Origin: Bacteroidales bacterium
Lineage (GTDB): Bacteria; Bacteroidota; Bacteroidia; Bacteroidales; JALTDM01
Assembly: GCA_026996635.1 (NCBI GenBank)
Contig: JALWKH010000178.1
Coordinates: 1-18,238 of the forward strand
Reading direction: 5' to 3'
Length of the DNA stretch: 18,238 nt
How positions within the stretch are numbered: position 1 is the first letter of the stretch; each line of letters opens with the position of its first letter. The translations under genes were made by a program, and so were the position numbers. The notes under the pieces are model-generated. The model was not told the DNA's origin and ran no database searches. It was given only the letters and a program-made list of their open reading frames with translations. Below, in pieces: positions 7,538 through 15,896 of the stretch.

Positions 7538-8104
7538 ATGAATTTAAGCAAGATAGGAGTAAGATACGCCAAAGCTTTGTTGGAACTGGCATCCGATAAA
7601 AATAAACTTGATGTTATTTATCAAGACTTGAAGAATGTAGAACAAGTGATGGATGACAAAAGCATTTCATTATACGAAGTGCTGAACAACCCCATCCTAA
7701 AACCCTCGTTCAAAGCACATTTGATAGAAGAAATTTTCAAGACCAATGTTGACGAACTTACTTTAAAGTTTCTACTTTTAGTAATCAAGAAGGGAAGGGA
7801 AAGTTTTTTTGATGCCATTTTCCGCAATTTCTACAAGCAATACAATGAATTGAACAAGATTAGGGAAATTAACATTATTACAGCTATTGAACCAGACAAG
7901 AATATTGTAGAAAAAATCAAAGCACTGGCTCATAAAATCGTGCCTGAAGATTATAAAATCAAAATTAACACTGAACAGTACAAGGAAATCATTGGTGGTT
8001 TTGTTCTGGAAGTGGAAGATTTCGAATTTGATGCAACCGTAAAAAATAAATTGCAAACAATAAAAAACGAATTGTTAAATACATCATACAAAATTAAATT
8101 GTAA
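7538..8104 (+). CDS. atpH: F1Fo ATP synthase subunit delta
   Basis: 188-residue OSCP/delta subunit at the top of F1, joining alpha to the b stalk. The N-terminal helical bundle begins [13 protein letters not shown] (about 6-18), a standard feature. The C-terminal part has the signature [25 protein letters not shown] (split here as [15 protein letters not shown] then [10 protein letters not shown], about 148-172), matching the family pattern in which a Gly-Gly precedes the last strand and helix. The start is the ATG at 7538, 7 bases after atpF; atpA follows after 4 bases. The sequence is more divergent than alpha or c, as is usual for delta. Confidence 0.95.
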   Translation: MNLSKIGVRYAKALLELASDKNKLDVIYQDLKNVEQVMDDKSISLYEVLNNPILKPSFKAHLIEEIFKTNVDELTLKFLLLVIKKGRESFFDAIFRNFYKQYNELNKIREINIITAIEPDKNIVEKIKALAHKIVPEDYKIKINTEQYKEIIGGFVLEVEDFEFDATVKNKLQTIKNELLNTSYKIKL

Positions 8105-8108
8105 AACT

Positions 8109-9689
8109 ATGGGGAATATTAAACCATCCGAAGTATCAGATATATTGAAAAAAGAACTTGAAGGCGTTGACCTTAAAGCCGAATTTAAAGAAATCGGAAA
8201 AGTTCTTGAAGTAGGAGACGGTATTGCACGTGTTTACGGACTGTCTGAGGTGCAAGCCAACGAAATGGTAAGATTCGAAGACGGTACAATGGGTATTGTG
8301 CTAAACCTCGAAGAAGACAATGTCGGCGTTGTGCTTCTCGGTAACGGCATAAACATCAGCGAAGGCGATACTGTTTACAGAACAAAAAGAATTGCTTCAA
8401 TACAAGTAGGCGAATCGCTTTTGGGTCGCGTTATCAATACATTGGGCGAACCACTGGACGGAAAAGGTCCTATCGAAGGAGAAATGGTTGAAATGCCTCT
8501 CGAAAGGAAAGCTCCCGGTGTAATTTACCGCCAACCGGTAAAAGAACCTCTGCAAACAGGTATTAAGGCTATCGACGCTATGATACCTATCGGTAGGGGA
8601 CAACGTGAGCTTATTATCGGCGACCGTCAAACAGGTAAAACCGCAATCGTCCTCGATACAATCATAAACCAAAGAGAAAATTACGAAAAAGGAGAACCCG
8701 TTTATTGTATTTATGTAGCTATAGGTCAAAAAGGTTCTTCTGTGGCAAACATTGCCAAAACTTTGGAAAAATACGGTGCAATGGACTACACCGTAATAGT
8801 TGCGGCTAATGCTTCCGATCCTGCTGCTATGCAGTTTTATGCACCATTTGCCGGTGCTGCTATCGGTGAATACTTCAGGGATACGGGAAGACACGCTCTT
8901 GTAATTTACGATGACTTGTCAAAACAAGCTGTAGCATACCGTGAAGTATCGCTCTTGCTTAGAAGACCTCCCGGTCGTGAAGCATATCCGGGTGATATAT
9001 TCTACTTGCACTCAAGATTGCTCGAAAGGGCTGCTAAAATAATTGAAGCAGATGAAGTGGCAAGACAAATGAATAACTTGCCAGAACAAATTAAAGATAA
9101 AGTAAAAGGCGGTGGTTCCCTTACAGCACTTCCAATCATCGAAACCAAAGCCGGTGATGTTAGTGCATATATTCCAACCAATGTGATTTCTATTACCGAC
9201 GGACAGATATTCCTTGAATCCAACTTGTTCAACGCCGGAGTACGTCCAGCTATCAACGTAGGTATATCAGTATCCCGCGTAGGTGGTAACGCTCAAATCA
9301 AGGCAATGAAAAAGGTTGCGGGTACATTGAAACTCGACCAAGCACAATACCGCGAATTGGAAGCTTTTGCAAAATTCGGTTCTGATTTGGACGAAACGAC
9401 AAAAGCAGTTATTGAAAAAGGTGCAAGAAACGTTGAAATTCTGAAACAACCTCAATACAAACCTGTACCGGTAGAAAAGCAAATTGCTATCATTTTTGCA
9501 GGTACACGCGGATTGTTGTTAGACATTCCGGTTAATAAAGTTCAAGAATTTGAACAAGAATATCTTGAATATCTTGAAAATAATAACCAAGATATATTGG
9601 AAACACTAAAAAAAGGTGTTATCAACGAGGAAATAGAAACCAAATTGACAGAAATAGTTAAGAAATTGGCAGTTAAATATAAAAATTAG
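8109..9689 (+). CDS. atpA: F1 ATP synthase subunit alpha
   Basis: 526-residue non-catalytic nucleotide-binding subunit of the F1 hexamer. The beta-barrel domain (about 25-95, with [11 protein letters not shown]) is followed by the RecA-like domain with Walker A GDRQTGKT (171-178), [29 protein letters not shown] (Walker B region) and [20 protein letters not shown]. The arginine finger lies in [18 protein letters not shown], and the C-terminal helical domain includes [22 protein letters not shown] sequence (here [18 protein letters not shown]). All expected motifs are intact and the length is standard. The start ATG at 8109 is 4 bases after atpH, and atpG starts 3 bases after its stop. The partner catalytic beta subunit gene is not in this window. 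Confidence 0.98.
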   Translation: MGNIKPSEVSDILKKELEGVDLKAEFKEIGKVLEVGDGIARVYGLSEVQANEMVRFEDGTMGIVLNLEEDNVGVVLLGNGINISEGDTVYRTKRIASIQVGESLLGRVINTLGEPLDGKGPIEGEMVEMPLERKAPGVIYRQPVKEPLQTGIKAIDAMIPIGRGQRELIIGDRQTGKTAIVLDTIINQRENYEKGEPVYCIYVAIGQKGSSVANIAKTLEKYGAMDYTVIVAANASDPAAMQFYAPFAGAAIGEYFRDTGRHALVIYDDLSKQAVAYREVSLLLRRPPGREAYPGDIFYLHSRLLERAAKIIEADEVARQMNNLPEQIKDKVKGGGSLTALPIIETKAGDVSAYIPTNVISITDGQIFLESNLFNAGVRPAINVGISVSRVGGNAQIKAMKKVAGTLKLDQAQYRELEAFAKFGSDLDETTKAVIEKGARNVEILKQPQYKPVPVEKQIAIIFAGTRGLLLDIPVNKVQEFEQEYLEYLENNNQDILETLKKGVINEEIETKLTEIVKKLAVKYKN

Positions 9690-9692
9690 TAG

Positions 9693-10568
9693 ATGGCAAC
9701 TGCAAAAGAAATAAAACAACGGATAGTTTCAATAAAAACAACAATGCAGATTACCAGCGCAATGAAGCTGGTGTCTGCTGCAAAACTTCGCAAAGCACAA
9801 AATGCAATTTGGCAAATAAGACCTTATGCCGATAAGTTGCAAGAAGTTTTGCAAAATGTTTCTTCAGGTTTGAGCGAAACCGACGGTAATCCGTATTCTA
9901 TACAAAGGGAAGTAAAAAAAGTATTGCTCGTTGTAATCAGTTCAAACAAAGGACTTTGCGGTGCATTCAACAACAATGTTGCAAAAAAAACAATGGAATT
10001 GATAGACAACGAGTACAAAGGATATGATATAGACATTATTACCGTTGGTAAAAAAGCAGGTGAAGTATTAAAACATAAAGGTTACGGCGACCTTGTAAAA
10101 GAAAATTACGACAGTATTCTTTCTAAAAAACACATTCAATACAACGATGTTGCCGAAATAGCTCAAACCATAATGAATTATTTTGCCGAAGGTAAGTATG
10201 ATTTGGTTCAAATAGTTTATAATAAATTCAAAAATGCTGCTGTTCAAATTCTCACGGTAGAACAATTCCTGCCGGTGAAAATAGAACAGGAAAAAACAAA
10301 TGCAGATTACATTTTTGAGCCGAGTATGGAATATATCGTAAACCACATCATACCAAAGGCACTGAAAATACAGTTTCACAAGTGTGTTTTGGACTCTTTG
10401 GCAGCAGAACACGGTGCACGTATGACGGCTATGCACAAGGCTACCGACAATGCAAAAGAATTGGTTAAAGAATACACATTACAATATAACAAAGCAAGAC
10501 AAGCAAGTATTACAAATCAAATTCTTGAAATTTCTTCGGGTGCAGAAGCTCTTAAAAATAAAAATTAG
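9693..10568 (+). CDS. atpG: F1Fo ATP synthase subunit gamma
   Basis: 291-residue central rotor shaft. The N-terminal helix has the characteristic IKQRIVSIKTTMQITSAMK (about 7-25) and LVSAAKLRKAQ. The Rossmann-like middle has SSNKGLCGAFNNN (about 88-100). The C-terminal helix has ARMTAMHKATDNAKEL and RQASITNQILEISSGAEAL, all as expected for gamma. It is the last atp gene in the window: atpD and atpC do not follow, and the next feature is a tRNA with its own promoter-like element starting two bases after the stop codon. No intrinsic terminator lies between atpG and the tRNA, so read-through into the tRNA is possible and the terminator beyond the tRNA may serve both. Confidence 0.97.
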   Translation: MATAKEIKQRIVSIKTTMQITSAMKLVSAAKLRKAQNAIWQIRPYADKLQEVLQNVSSGLSETDGNPYSIQREVKKVLLVVISSNKGLCGAFNNNVAKKTMELIDNEYKGYDIDIITVGKKAGEVLKHKGYGDLVKENYDSILSKKHIQYNDVAEIAQTIMNYFAEGKYDLVQIVYNKFKNAAVQILTVEQFLPVKIEQEKTNADYIFEPSMEYIVNHIIPKALKIQFHKCVLDSLAAEHGARMTAMHKATDNAKELVKEYTLQYNKARQASITNQILEISSGAEALKNKN

Positions 10569-10569
10569 T

Positions 10570-10578
10570 TAAATTTGC
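10570..10578 (+). promoter_or_regulatory. -7 promoter element of the tRNA-Lys gene
   Basis: TAAATTTGC is an exact match to the Bacteroidota -7 consensus TAnnTTTGC and lies 12 to 20 bases before the first base of the tRNA, the spacing expected for a start just ahead of the mature 5' end. The upstream stretch lies within atpG and shows no clear TTTG box. Confidence 0.6.
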
Positions 10579-10589
10579 ATCCGCTTAAA

Positions 10590-10662
10590 GACCGAGTAGC
10601 TCAGCTGGTAGAGCAACAGACTCTTAATCTGTGGGTCCAGGGTTCGATTCCCTGCTCGGTCA
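10590..10662 (+). tRNA. tRNA-Lys, anticodon CTT
   Basis: 73-base cloverleaf. The acceptor stem GACCGAG (10590-10596) pairs with CTCGGTC (10655-10661), followed by discriminator A10662. The D arm is GCTC-AGCTGGTAGA-GAGC. The anticodon stem ACAGA/TCTGT encloses the loop CTCTTAA, which puts CTT at positions 34-36 and so reads the Lys codon AAG. The T arm is CAGGG-TTCGATT-CCCTG. CCA is not encoded. The gene is singly placed after atpG. Confidence 0.97.
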
Positions 10663-10666
10663 CTAC

Positions 10667-10699
10667 AAAAAAAGCTGTCTGGGAAAGGCAGCTTTTTTT
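10667..10699 (+). terminator. Intrinsic terminator after tRNA-Lys
   Basis: AGCTGTCT (10673-10680) pairs with AGGCAGCT (10686-10693), eight pairs with one G-U, around loop GGGAA, followed by a run of seven T (10693-10699). An A-run at 10667-10673 extends the stem against the T-run. It begins 5 bases after the tRNA and ends transcription from the tRNA, and possibly from the atp genes. Confidence 0.88.
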
Positions 10700-10814
10700 G
10701 TTCGTGTCATTCTAAATTTTATGATTTTAGGAAATTGAGAGTAGCCACACACAGCCACATTTCGCGAGAAAACGTGCAAGCTGCATTAATCTCAAACTTT
10801 CCACGTCATATCAA
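10700..10814. repeat. Intergenic stretch with diverged palindromic repeat and long-range stem
   Basis: No gene is visible here. Bases 10705-10733 (GTGTCATTCT, then an AT-rich loop, then TTTTAGGAAA) resemble a decayed copy of the palindromic repeat near 11577-11614. GGAAATTGAGA (10730-10740) can pair with TCTCAA-ac-TTTCC (10790-10802) with a two-base bulge, enclosing a segment with a direct repeat AGCCACA (10743-10749 and 10753-10759). This might be a small dispersed element or a weak 3' structure for lptB; I cannot tell which. Confidence 0.3.
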
Positions 10815-11537
10815 CTACCTCAACACAAAATTCTGCCCCAAATAAACTCTTCTTACTTGTTCGTCATTTGCCAAATCTTCGGCAGAGCCGGACTTAAGTA
10901 TGTTGCCTTCGTGCAACAAATATGCCCTGTCGGTAATGGAAAGTGTTTCGTGAACATTGTGGTCGGTTATAAGAATACCGATGTTCCTGTCTTTGAGATG
11001 GGCTACAATTCCTTGAATATCTTCCACAGCAATAGGATCAACGCCCGCAAACGGTTCGTCCAACAAAATAAACTTAGGTTTTACAGCCAATGCACGGGCA
11101 ATTTCCGTCCTTCTTCTCTCTCCTCCACTCAATTGGTAACCTTTATTTTTACGCACCTTTTCCAAACGGAACTCTGCAATAAGAGATTCCAAAATTTCTT
11201 TTTGTTCTTGTTTACTGAATTTAGTCATTTCAAGCACTGCACGGATATTATCTTCGACTGTAAGTTTCCTGAAAACAGAGGCTTCTTGCGGCAAGTATCC
11301 TATTCCAAGCTGGGCACGTTTATACATTGGTAAGTTTGTTATTTCTTTTTCATCAAGAAAGATTTTGCCTTCGTTTGCCTTAATGAATCCTACAATCATA
11401 TAAAAAGTTGTGGTCTTCCCTGCACCGTTCGGACCAAGTAATCCTACAATCTCACCTTGATTTACCTCAAGGGAAACATGATTTACAACAGTTCGTTTTT
11501 TATATTTTTTTACCAGACTTTCAGCTCTTAATTTCAT
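10815..11537 (-). CDS. lptB: LPS export ABC transporter ATPase LptB
   Basis: 240-residue cytoplasmic ATPase that, with LptF/LptG, drives extraction of lipopolysaccharide from the inner membrane to the LptC-A-D bridge. Walker A is GPNGAGKT (35-42), the Q-loop is [17 protein letters not shown] (Q84), the signature is [15 protein letters not shown] (136-150), Walker B is [13 protein letters not shown] (156-168) and the switch His is H193 in TDHNV. The signature and the FAGVDPIAV segment are characteristic of LptB among ABC ATPases. I chose the ATG at 11537 ([12 protein letters not shown]) because it gives the standard length; the reading frame stays open for another 17 codons into the upstream repeat, but that extension is unlike the family. 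It lies downstream of kdsD on the same strand, with 139 bases between. Confidence 0.95.
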   Translation of the reverse strand: MKLRAESLVKKYKKRTVVNHVSLEVNQGEIVGLLGPNGAGKTTTFYMIVGFIKANEGKIFLDEKEITNLPMYKRAQLGIGYLPQEASVFRKLTVEDNIRAVLEMTKFSKQEQKEILESLIAEFRLEKVRKNKGYQLSGGERRRTEIARALAVKPKFILLDEPFAGVDPIAVEDIQGIVAHLKDRNIGILITDHNVHETLSITDRAYLLHEGNILKSGSAEDLANDEQVRRVYLGQNFVLR

Positions 11538-11676
11538 AATTTGTCTTTTATTCTTTGGTATTTGAAATCTATGGAGATTCCGAAACAAGTTCAGAATGAC
11601 ATCTTCGGAATGACATATTACAAAAAATTAATAGCTACTAAATTCATCATTCCTTGTTCGTTATTCATTATTCATC
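11538..11676. repeat. lptB-kdsD intergenic region with palindromic repeat
   Basis: ATTCCGAA (11577-11584) is the exact inverse of TTCGGAAT (11604-11611). The inner part ATTCCGAA-acaag-TTCAGAAT (11577-11597) also forms a seven-of-eight stem. On the minus strand this reads as two tandem TGTCATTC(C/T)GAA units followed by CTTGTTTCGGAATCTCC. It resembles intergenic palindromes of the GTCATTCTGAACTTGTTTCAGAATC type that are scattered through many genomes. The rest (11641-11676) is AT-rich with repeated TTCATTATTCAT. No gene is seen. Confidence 0.5.
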
Positions 11677-12657
11677 TTATTTTATTCCTTCTTTCAATAT
11701 ATCGTGCAAATGTATCATTCCCACATAAATATCATCATCGTCAACCACTATCAATTGCGTAATGCTGTATGTTTCCATTATCTGCAATGCCGCACTTGCC
11801 AAAAGTTTCCTGTTTATCTTTTTGGGATTGGAAGTCATAATGTCCGCAGCTACCGTATCTGCAGAAAAGGTATTTTTTTCAAGCATCCTTCTGATATCAC
11901 CGTCGGTAATAATTCCCAAGACTTTTTTCCCTGTCTCGTCAACAATTGCAGTAGCGCCCATTCTTTTTCCCGATATTTCCAAAATCACATCTTTTATGGG
12001 AGTGTTTTCAAAAACCTTTGGCGGATTGGTGTTCATTAATGTTTCCACTTTATAGAGCAACTTTTTTCCTAACGCCCCACCGGGATGAAACCGTGCAAAA
12101 TCCTCACTCGTAAAGCCTTTTAGTTCTATTAATGAAGCAGCAATGGCATCACCCATTACCAATTGTGCCGTTGTGCTTGATGTGGGAGCAAGATTATTCG
12201 GACAAGCTTCTTTTTCCACAGGAGTGTAAATCACATAATCTGAATTTACAGCCAAAAACGAATTTCTATCCCCGACAATGGCAATGATTACATTTCCCAT
12301 ATCCTTTACTATGGTAACCAAACTCTTTATCTCCGGAGTATTCCCGCTTTTGGAAATAAAAATAACTACATCCGACGGCTGCATAATACCCAAATCACCA
12401 TGAATGGCTTCCGCTGCGTGCATAAAAATTGCAGGGGTGCCTGTAGAATTAAGTGTTGCCACAATTTTTTTGCCTATAATGGCACTTTTCCCAATACCGG
12501 TTATAATAACCCTACCGTCTGATTTATAAATTTCGTAAACTGCATTTGCAAAATCTTCATTAATTTCATCCAGCAGATTTTCAATGGTTTCTTTTTCTAA
12601 CAGCACAGTAGTTTTAGCAGTATTTAAGATTTTAGTTATTTTTTCGTTTTTTGCCAT
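11677..12657 (-). CDS. kdsD: D-arabinose 5-phosphate isomerase (KpsF/GutQ family)
   Basis: 326-residue enzyme that interconverts ribulose 5-phosphate and arabinose 5-phosphate, the first committed step toward Kdo for the LPS inner core. The SIS domain (about 25-185) carries GIGKSAIIGKK (54-64), HGDLG (86-90), SKSGNT (102-107), APTSSTTAQLVMGDA (157-171) and HPGGALGKKL (191-200). K57, E109, E150 and H191 align by eye with the E. coli KdsD active-site residues K59, E111, E152 and H193. Two CBS domains follow (about 205-265 and 270-326). The frame is open for 21 more codons upstream, but I chose the ATG at 12657: it gives the family length, and a -7 promoter element at 12717-12725 would place the longer start at or upstream of the transcription start. 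It shares an LPS role with the downstream lptB. Confidence 0.94.
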   Translation of the reverse strand: MAKNEKITKILNTAKTTVLLEKETIENLLDEINEDFANAVYEIYKSDGRVIITGIGKSAIIGKKIVATLNSTGTPAIFMHAAEAIHGDLGIMQPSDVVIFISKSGNTPEIKSLVTIVKDMGNVIIAIVGDRNSFLAVNSDYVIYTPVEKEACPNNLAPTSSTTAQLVMGDAIAASLIELKGFTSEDFARFHPGGALGKKLLYKVETLMNTNPPKVFENTPIKDVILEISGKRMGATAIVDETGKKVLGIITDGDIRRMLEKNTFSADTVAADIMTSNPKKINRKLLASAALQIMETYSITQLIVVDDDDIYVGMIHLHDILKEGIK

Positions 12658-12716
12658 TGCCAATTCAAAAAGTTTATAATTTTGCTTCCCCTTTTTCAAA
12701 AAGGAAGTATTTATTG

Positions 12717-12725
12717 GCAAAGTTA
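12717..12725 (-). promoter_or_regulatory. -7 promoter element of kdsD
   Basis: Read on the minus strand, TAACTTTGC is an exact match to TAnnTTTGC. A TGTG at 12749-12752 is a possible imperfect -33 box, with 23 bases between. The implied leader of roughly 50 bases contains the palindrome CCTTTTT-C-AAAAAGG (12690-12704, plus-strand reading). Confidence 0.5.
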
Positions 12726-12772
12726 CTCTTTTTTTAAGGTAATTTTTTCACATTTTACCAAAAATATTTTTC

Positions 12773-12797
12773 CGAAAGGTGATAAATATTCCTTTCG
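12773..12797. promoter_or_regulatory. Inverted repeat in the kdsD-recQ divergent region (possible operator)
   Basis: CGAAAGG (12773-12779) and CCTTTCG (12791-12797) are exact inverses separated by 11 bases. The repeat lies upstream of the kdsD promoter element and overlaps the region where the recQ -33 box is expected. The half-site spacing suits a dimeric regulator, but no regulator is known to me for this site. Confidence 0.35.
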
Positions 12798-12811
12798 AAT
12801 AAAAAAATCGT

Positions 12812-12819
12812 TAAATTTG
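12812..12819 (+). promoter_or_regulatory. -7 promoter element of recQ
   Basis: TAAATTTG matches the Bacteroidota -7 consensus TAnnTTTG exactly, followed by T in place of the preferred C. It lies 20 bases before the recQ ATG at 12840, implying a short leader. No good TTTG box is present at the -33 distance; the inverted repeat 12773-12797 covers that area. Confidence 0.5.
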
Positions 12820-12839
12820 TTTTACTAAAACATAAAAAA

Positions 12840-15041
12840 ATGACCAAAGCAAGAGAAGTTGATTTACAAAAGTATCTGAAGGAATTTTTTGGATTTACAT
12901 CATTTAAAGGACAACAAGAAGCTATAATTAAAAACCTGCTGGAAGGTAAAGACACATTCGTATTAATGCCTACCGGAGGAGGCAAATCATTATGCTACCA
13001 GCTACCTGCTCTAATTTCCGAAGGCACGGCTATCGTAATTTCTCCGTTGATAGCACTTATGAAAAATCAAGTTGATTTGATGCGTGGTTTTTCTCCCGAA
13101 AACGGTATTGCACACTTTATAAATTCTTCGCTAAAAAAATCGGAAATAAACCAAGTAAAGCAAGATGTACTGGACGGCAAAACAAAATTGCTGTACCTTG
13201 CACCCGAATCACTGAATAAAACAGAAAATATTGAGTTTCTGAAAGATGTAAACATATCGTTTTATGCCGTGGACGAAGCACACTGTATTTCGGAATGGGG
13301 TCACGACTTCAGACCGGAATACAGACGCATAAGACCGATGATAGAGAGCATAAAAGTTGCTCCTATCATTGCACTTACCGCAACAGCTACTCCTAAAGTT
13401 CAGCACGATATACTGAAAAACCTCGGAATAGAAAATGCTACAATTTTCAAAGATTCTTTCAACCGCCCGAATCTTTATTACGAAGTAAGGTTGAAAAACA
13501 ATCCCGAAAAACAAATAATAAAATTCATACGCGAAAACGAAGGCAAATCCGGCATTATCTACTGTATGAGCCGTAAAAAAGTGGAAGAACTTGCCCAAAA
13601 ACTCCAAGTAAACGGCATAAAAGCTGTTCCTTACCACGCCGGTATGGATGCAAAAACAAGGAACAAGCACCAAGATATGTTCCTTATGGAAGAAGTGGAT
13701 GTAATTGTGGCAACTATTGCTTTCGGAATGGGTATTGATAAACCGGACATCCGCTATGTCATCCACTACGATATGCCGAGAAGCCTTGAAGGTTATTACC
13801 AAGAAACGGGAAGGGCAGGTCGCGACGGCGGCGAAGGTAAATGTATTGCTTTCTACAAATACGACGACATAACCAAACTCGAAAAGTTTTTGCAAGGTAA
13901 GTCCGCATCGGAACAAGAAATCGGTAAACAGCTCATCTCTGAAGTAATAGCTTATGCCGAATCTGCAGTTTGCCGAAGAAAACAGCTGTTACATTATTTC
14001 GGAGAAGAATACGATGCCGAAAATTGCGGCAATTGTGACAACTGCTTGCATCCGAAGAAAAAATTCGAAGGCAAGGAATATGCACACTTGGTATTGAGAA
14101 CCGTTGATGCGGTAAAAGAAAAATTCAAAGCCGAATATATTGCAAAGATTCTTGTAGGAGAACTCACAAACACAATAAAACAATACAAGCACCACCAACT
14201 TGAAATGTTTGGTGAAGGCAAAGAAGAAGGTGAAAAATTTTGGGTGGATATAATAAGGCAATGCCTTATTCACAAACTCCTTGAAAAAGAAATAGTTAAC
14301 TACGGTATCCTTAAAATTACGGAAGAAGGACGTAAATTCCTGAAAAAGCCTTATTCAATTACATTCTACGAATTTCACGATTATGACGAATACGAAGAAG
14401 AAGCCGTAGAAGTTAAAGGCGGAACGGCAGCAGTTGACGATGTTCTGTATAATATGCTGAAAGACTTGCGTAAAGAAGTTGCCAGAGAACACGGCGTTCC
14501 TCCATACATTATTTTCCAAGATATATCGCTTGAAGATATGTCTATTCATTATCCTATCACAATACAGGAGCTGGAACAAATGACAGGTGTGGGCAAAGGC
14601 AAAGCCGAAAAATACGGTAAAAAATTCGTAGAAATTATCAAAAAATATGTGGATGAAAACGAAATAGAACGCCCGCAAGACCTTATTATCAAGTCTTCCG
14701 TTCAAAAATCAGCCAAGAAGGTTAACATAATAAAAGGAATCGACCGTAAAATACCGTTGGAAGAAATTGCAGAAGGACTTGGCATTGATTTTTATGAAAT
14801 GTTGGACGAACTTGAAAGCATTGTACTGTCGGGAACCAAAATTAACCTTGATTATTACATAGACGATGTGATTGAAGAAGAAAAGCAAGAAGAACTAATT
14901 GCATTCTTCCAAGAATTTGAAGGCGGCGGAGATTTGGATGAAGTACTCGACGAAGCATTTGAAGAGTTTGGCGATGATTATTTTACCGAAGAAGAAATTA
15001 GGTTGATGAGAATTAAATTTATAGCCGATTACGCAAATTAA
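12840..15041 (+). CDS. recQ: ATP-dependent DNA helicase RecQ
   Basis: 733-residue 3'-5' helicase of recombination and repair. The SF2 core has motif 0 FGFTSFKGQQEAI (17-29), Walker A MPTGGGKS (43-50), DEAH at 145-148 within AVDEAHCISEWGHDFRPEY, TATATP, and motif VI QETGRAGRDG (321-330). The RecQ-Ct zinc site uses C378, C396, C399 and C402. A winged helix follows (about 425-515), then an HRDC domain (about 535-610: PPYIIFQDISLEDM then ELEQMTGVGKGKAEKYG). A C-terminal helix-turn-helix-like domain (about 630-690: IPLEEIAEGLGIDFYEMLDE) and an acidic tail make it longer than E. coli RecQ (about 609), as is usual in Bacteroidota. All catalytic motifs are intact. The start at 12840 directly precedes the conserved motif-0 helix. 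It is the first gene of a tight three-gene operon. Confidence 0.97.
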   Translation: MTKAREVDLQKYLKEFFGFTSFKGQQEAIIKNLLEGKDTFVLMPTGGGKSLCYQLPALISEGTAIVISPLIALMKNQVDLMRGFSPENGIAHFINSSLKKSEINQVKQDVLDGKTKLLYLAPESLNKTENIEFLKDVNISFYAVDEAHCISEWGHDFRPEYRRIRPMIESIKVAPIIALTATATPKVQHDILKNLGIENATIFKDSFNRPNLYYEVRLKNNPEKQIIKFIRENEGKSGIIYCMSRKKVEELAQKLQVNGIKAVPYHAGMDAKTRNKHQDMFLMEEVDVIVATIAFGMGIDKPDIRYVIHYDMPRSLEGYYQETGRAGRDGGEGKCIAFYKYDDITKLEKFLQGKSASEQEIGKQLISEVIAYAESAVCRRKQLLHYFGEEYDAENCGNCDNCLHPKKKFEGKEYAHLVLRTVDAVKEKFKAEYIAKILVGELTNTIKQYKHHQLEMFGEGKEEGEKFWVDIIRQCLIHKLLEKEIVNYGILKITEEGRKFLKKPYSITFYEFHDYDEYEEEAVEVKGGTAAVDDVLYNMLKDLRKEVAREHGVPPYIIFQDISLEDMSIHYPITIQELEQMTGVGKGKAEKYGKKFVEIIKKYVDENEIERPQDLIIKSSVQKSAKKVNIIKGIDRKIPLEEIAEGLGIDFYEMLDELESIVLSGTKINLDYYIDDVIEEEKQEELIAFFQEFEGGGDLDEVLDEAFEEFGDDYFTEEEIRLMRIKFIADYAN

Positions 15042-15051
15042 AATTATCAAT

Positions 15052-15891
15052 ATGAAAATTATACCGGTATCACACGGCACATTTAAAGTGGACGGCGGTG
15101 CAATGTTCGGACCCGTACCCAAAAGTATGTGGAGCAAAAAATATCCCGCCGACGAAAACAATTTATGCACGCTCACAATGCGTTCATTGATAATTGAAAC
15201 TGATGATAAATTGATTTTGATTGATACCGGAATAGGCAATAAACACGACTCAAAATACCTTTCATACATTTATCCGGAACTTGTTCCAATGGACGAAGTA
15301 ATAGGCAAGCACGGTTACAAAGCCGAAGACTTTACCGACATAATCCTTACCCACTTGCATTATGACCACGCTGGCGGAGCAACATACAAAAACGAAAACG
15401 GAGAAATAAAACCATATTTCCCCAATGCTACATATTGGCTGAGTCTGAAACAATGGGAACTGATGCAAAATCCCAATCCGAGGGAAAAATCCGCACTGTT
15501 CCCCGAAGATATTTTGCCTGTAAAAGAAAGCGGTCAACTGAAACTTATAAAAGGCAAATATGATTTGTATCCGGGTATTACACTATTGCTATCCAACGGA
15601 CATACATCGGGAATGATTGTACCGATAATTCAAAACGGCGAAAAAGTGATTGTATTCGCTGCCGACTTGATACCAACTCTGCACAACTTGCATTTGCCGT
15701 GGGTTTCGGCTTACGATAATATGCCGCTTGTGCTTATGGAAGAAAAAAGGTTGTTCCTTCAAGAAGCGGCAAAAAGCGGTTACATCATTGCATTCGAGCA
15801 CGACCTCTACAATGCCTTTGCAACAGTATCTTATGACGAGAAAAAAGACAAATTTATGCCAAAAGAAATCTTAAACGAAAACGAAATCTAA
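15052..15891 (+). CDS. Metallo-beta-lactamase-fold metal-dependent hydrolase
   Basis: 279 residues, probably a cytoplasmic dinuclear zinc hydrolase. The complete ligand set is visible: THLHYDHAGG supplies H101, H103, D105 and H106; NGHTSG supplies H184; AADLIPT supplies D205; and FEHD supplies H250. The layout, with an N-terminal VSHGTFKVDGGAMFGPVPKS (5-24) and the ETDDKLILIDTGIGN strand (49-63), resembles the lactonase-like (AiiA/AttM/YtnP) branch more than RNase Z, glyoxalase II or true beta-lactamases. There is no signal peptide. The substrate cannot be deduced; lactone cleavage is a guess from resemblance. It starts 10 bases after recQ and ends 5 bases before the CBS gene, so the three are almost certainly cotranscribed. 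Confidence 0.9.
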   Translation: MKIIPVSHGTFKVDGGAMFGPVPKSMWSKKYPADENNLCTLTMRSLIIETDDKLILIDTGIGNKHDSKYLSYIYPELVPMDEVIGKHGYKAEDFTDIILTHLHYDHAGGATYKNENGEIKPYFPNATYWLSLKQWELMQNPNPREKSALFPEDILPVKESGQLKLIKGKYDLYPGITLLLSNGHTSGMIVPIIQNGEKVIVFAADLIPTLHNLHLPWVSAYDNMPLVLMEEKRLFLQEAAKSGYIIAFEHDLYNAFATVSYDEKKDKFMPKEILNENEI

Positions 15892-15896
15892 ACGGT

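Noticed and set aside
11538..11588. Upstream start for lptB adding 17 residues
   Set aside because: The extension is encoded partly by a palindromic repeat and precedes the normal LptB beginning [12 protein letters not shown].
12690..12704. CCTTTTT-C-AAAAAGG palindrome in the kdsD leader as a terminator
   Set aside because: A one-base centre cannot form a normal loop, neither strand has a T-run in the right place, and it lies upstream of a gene; it is left only as a note in the promoter entry.
12658..12720. N-terminal extension of kdsD to a start at 12720
   Set aside because: The extra 21 residues are not typical of the family, and the likely -7 promoter element at 12717-12725 would put that start at or upstream of the transcription start.
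13209..13916. 235-codon minus-strand open frame inside recQ
   Set aside because: It lies opposite the highly conserved helicase core; its Phe/Cys/Val-rich composition is that of an antisense shadow.
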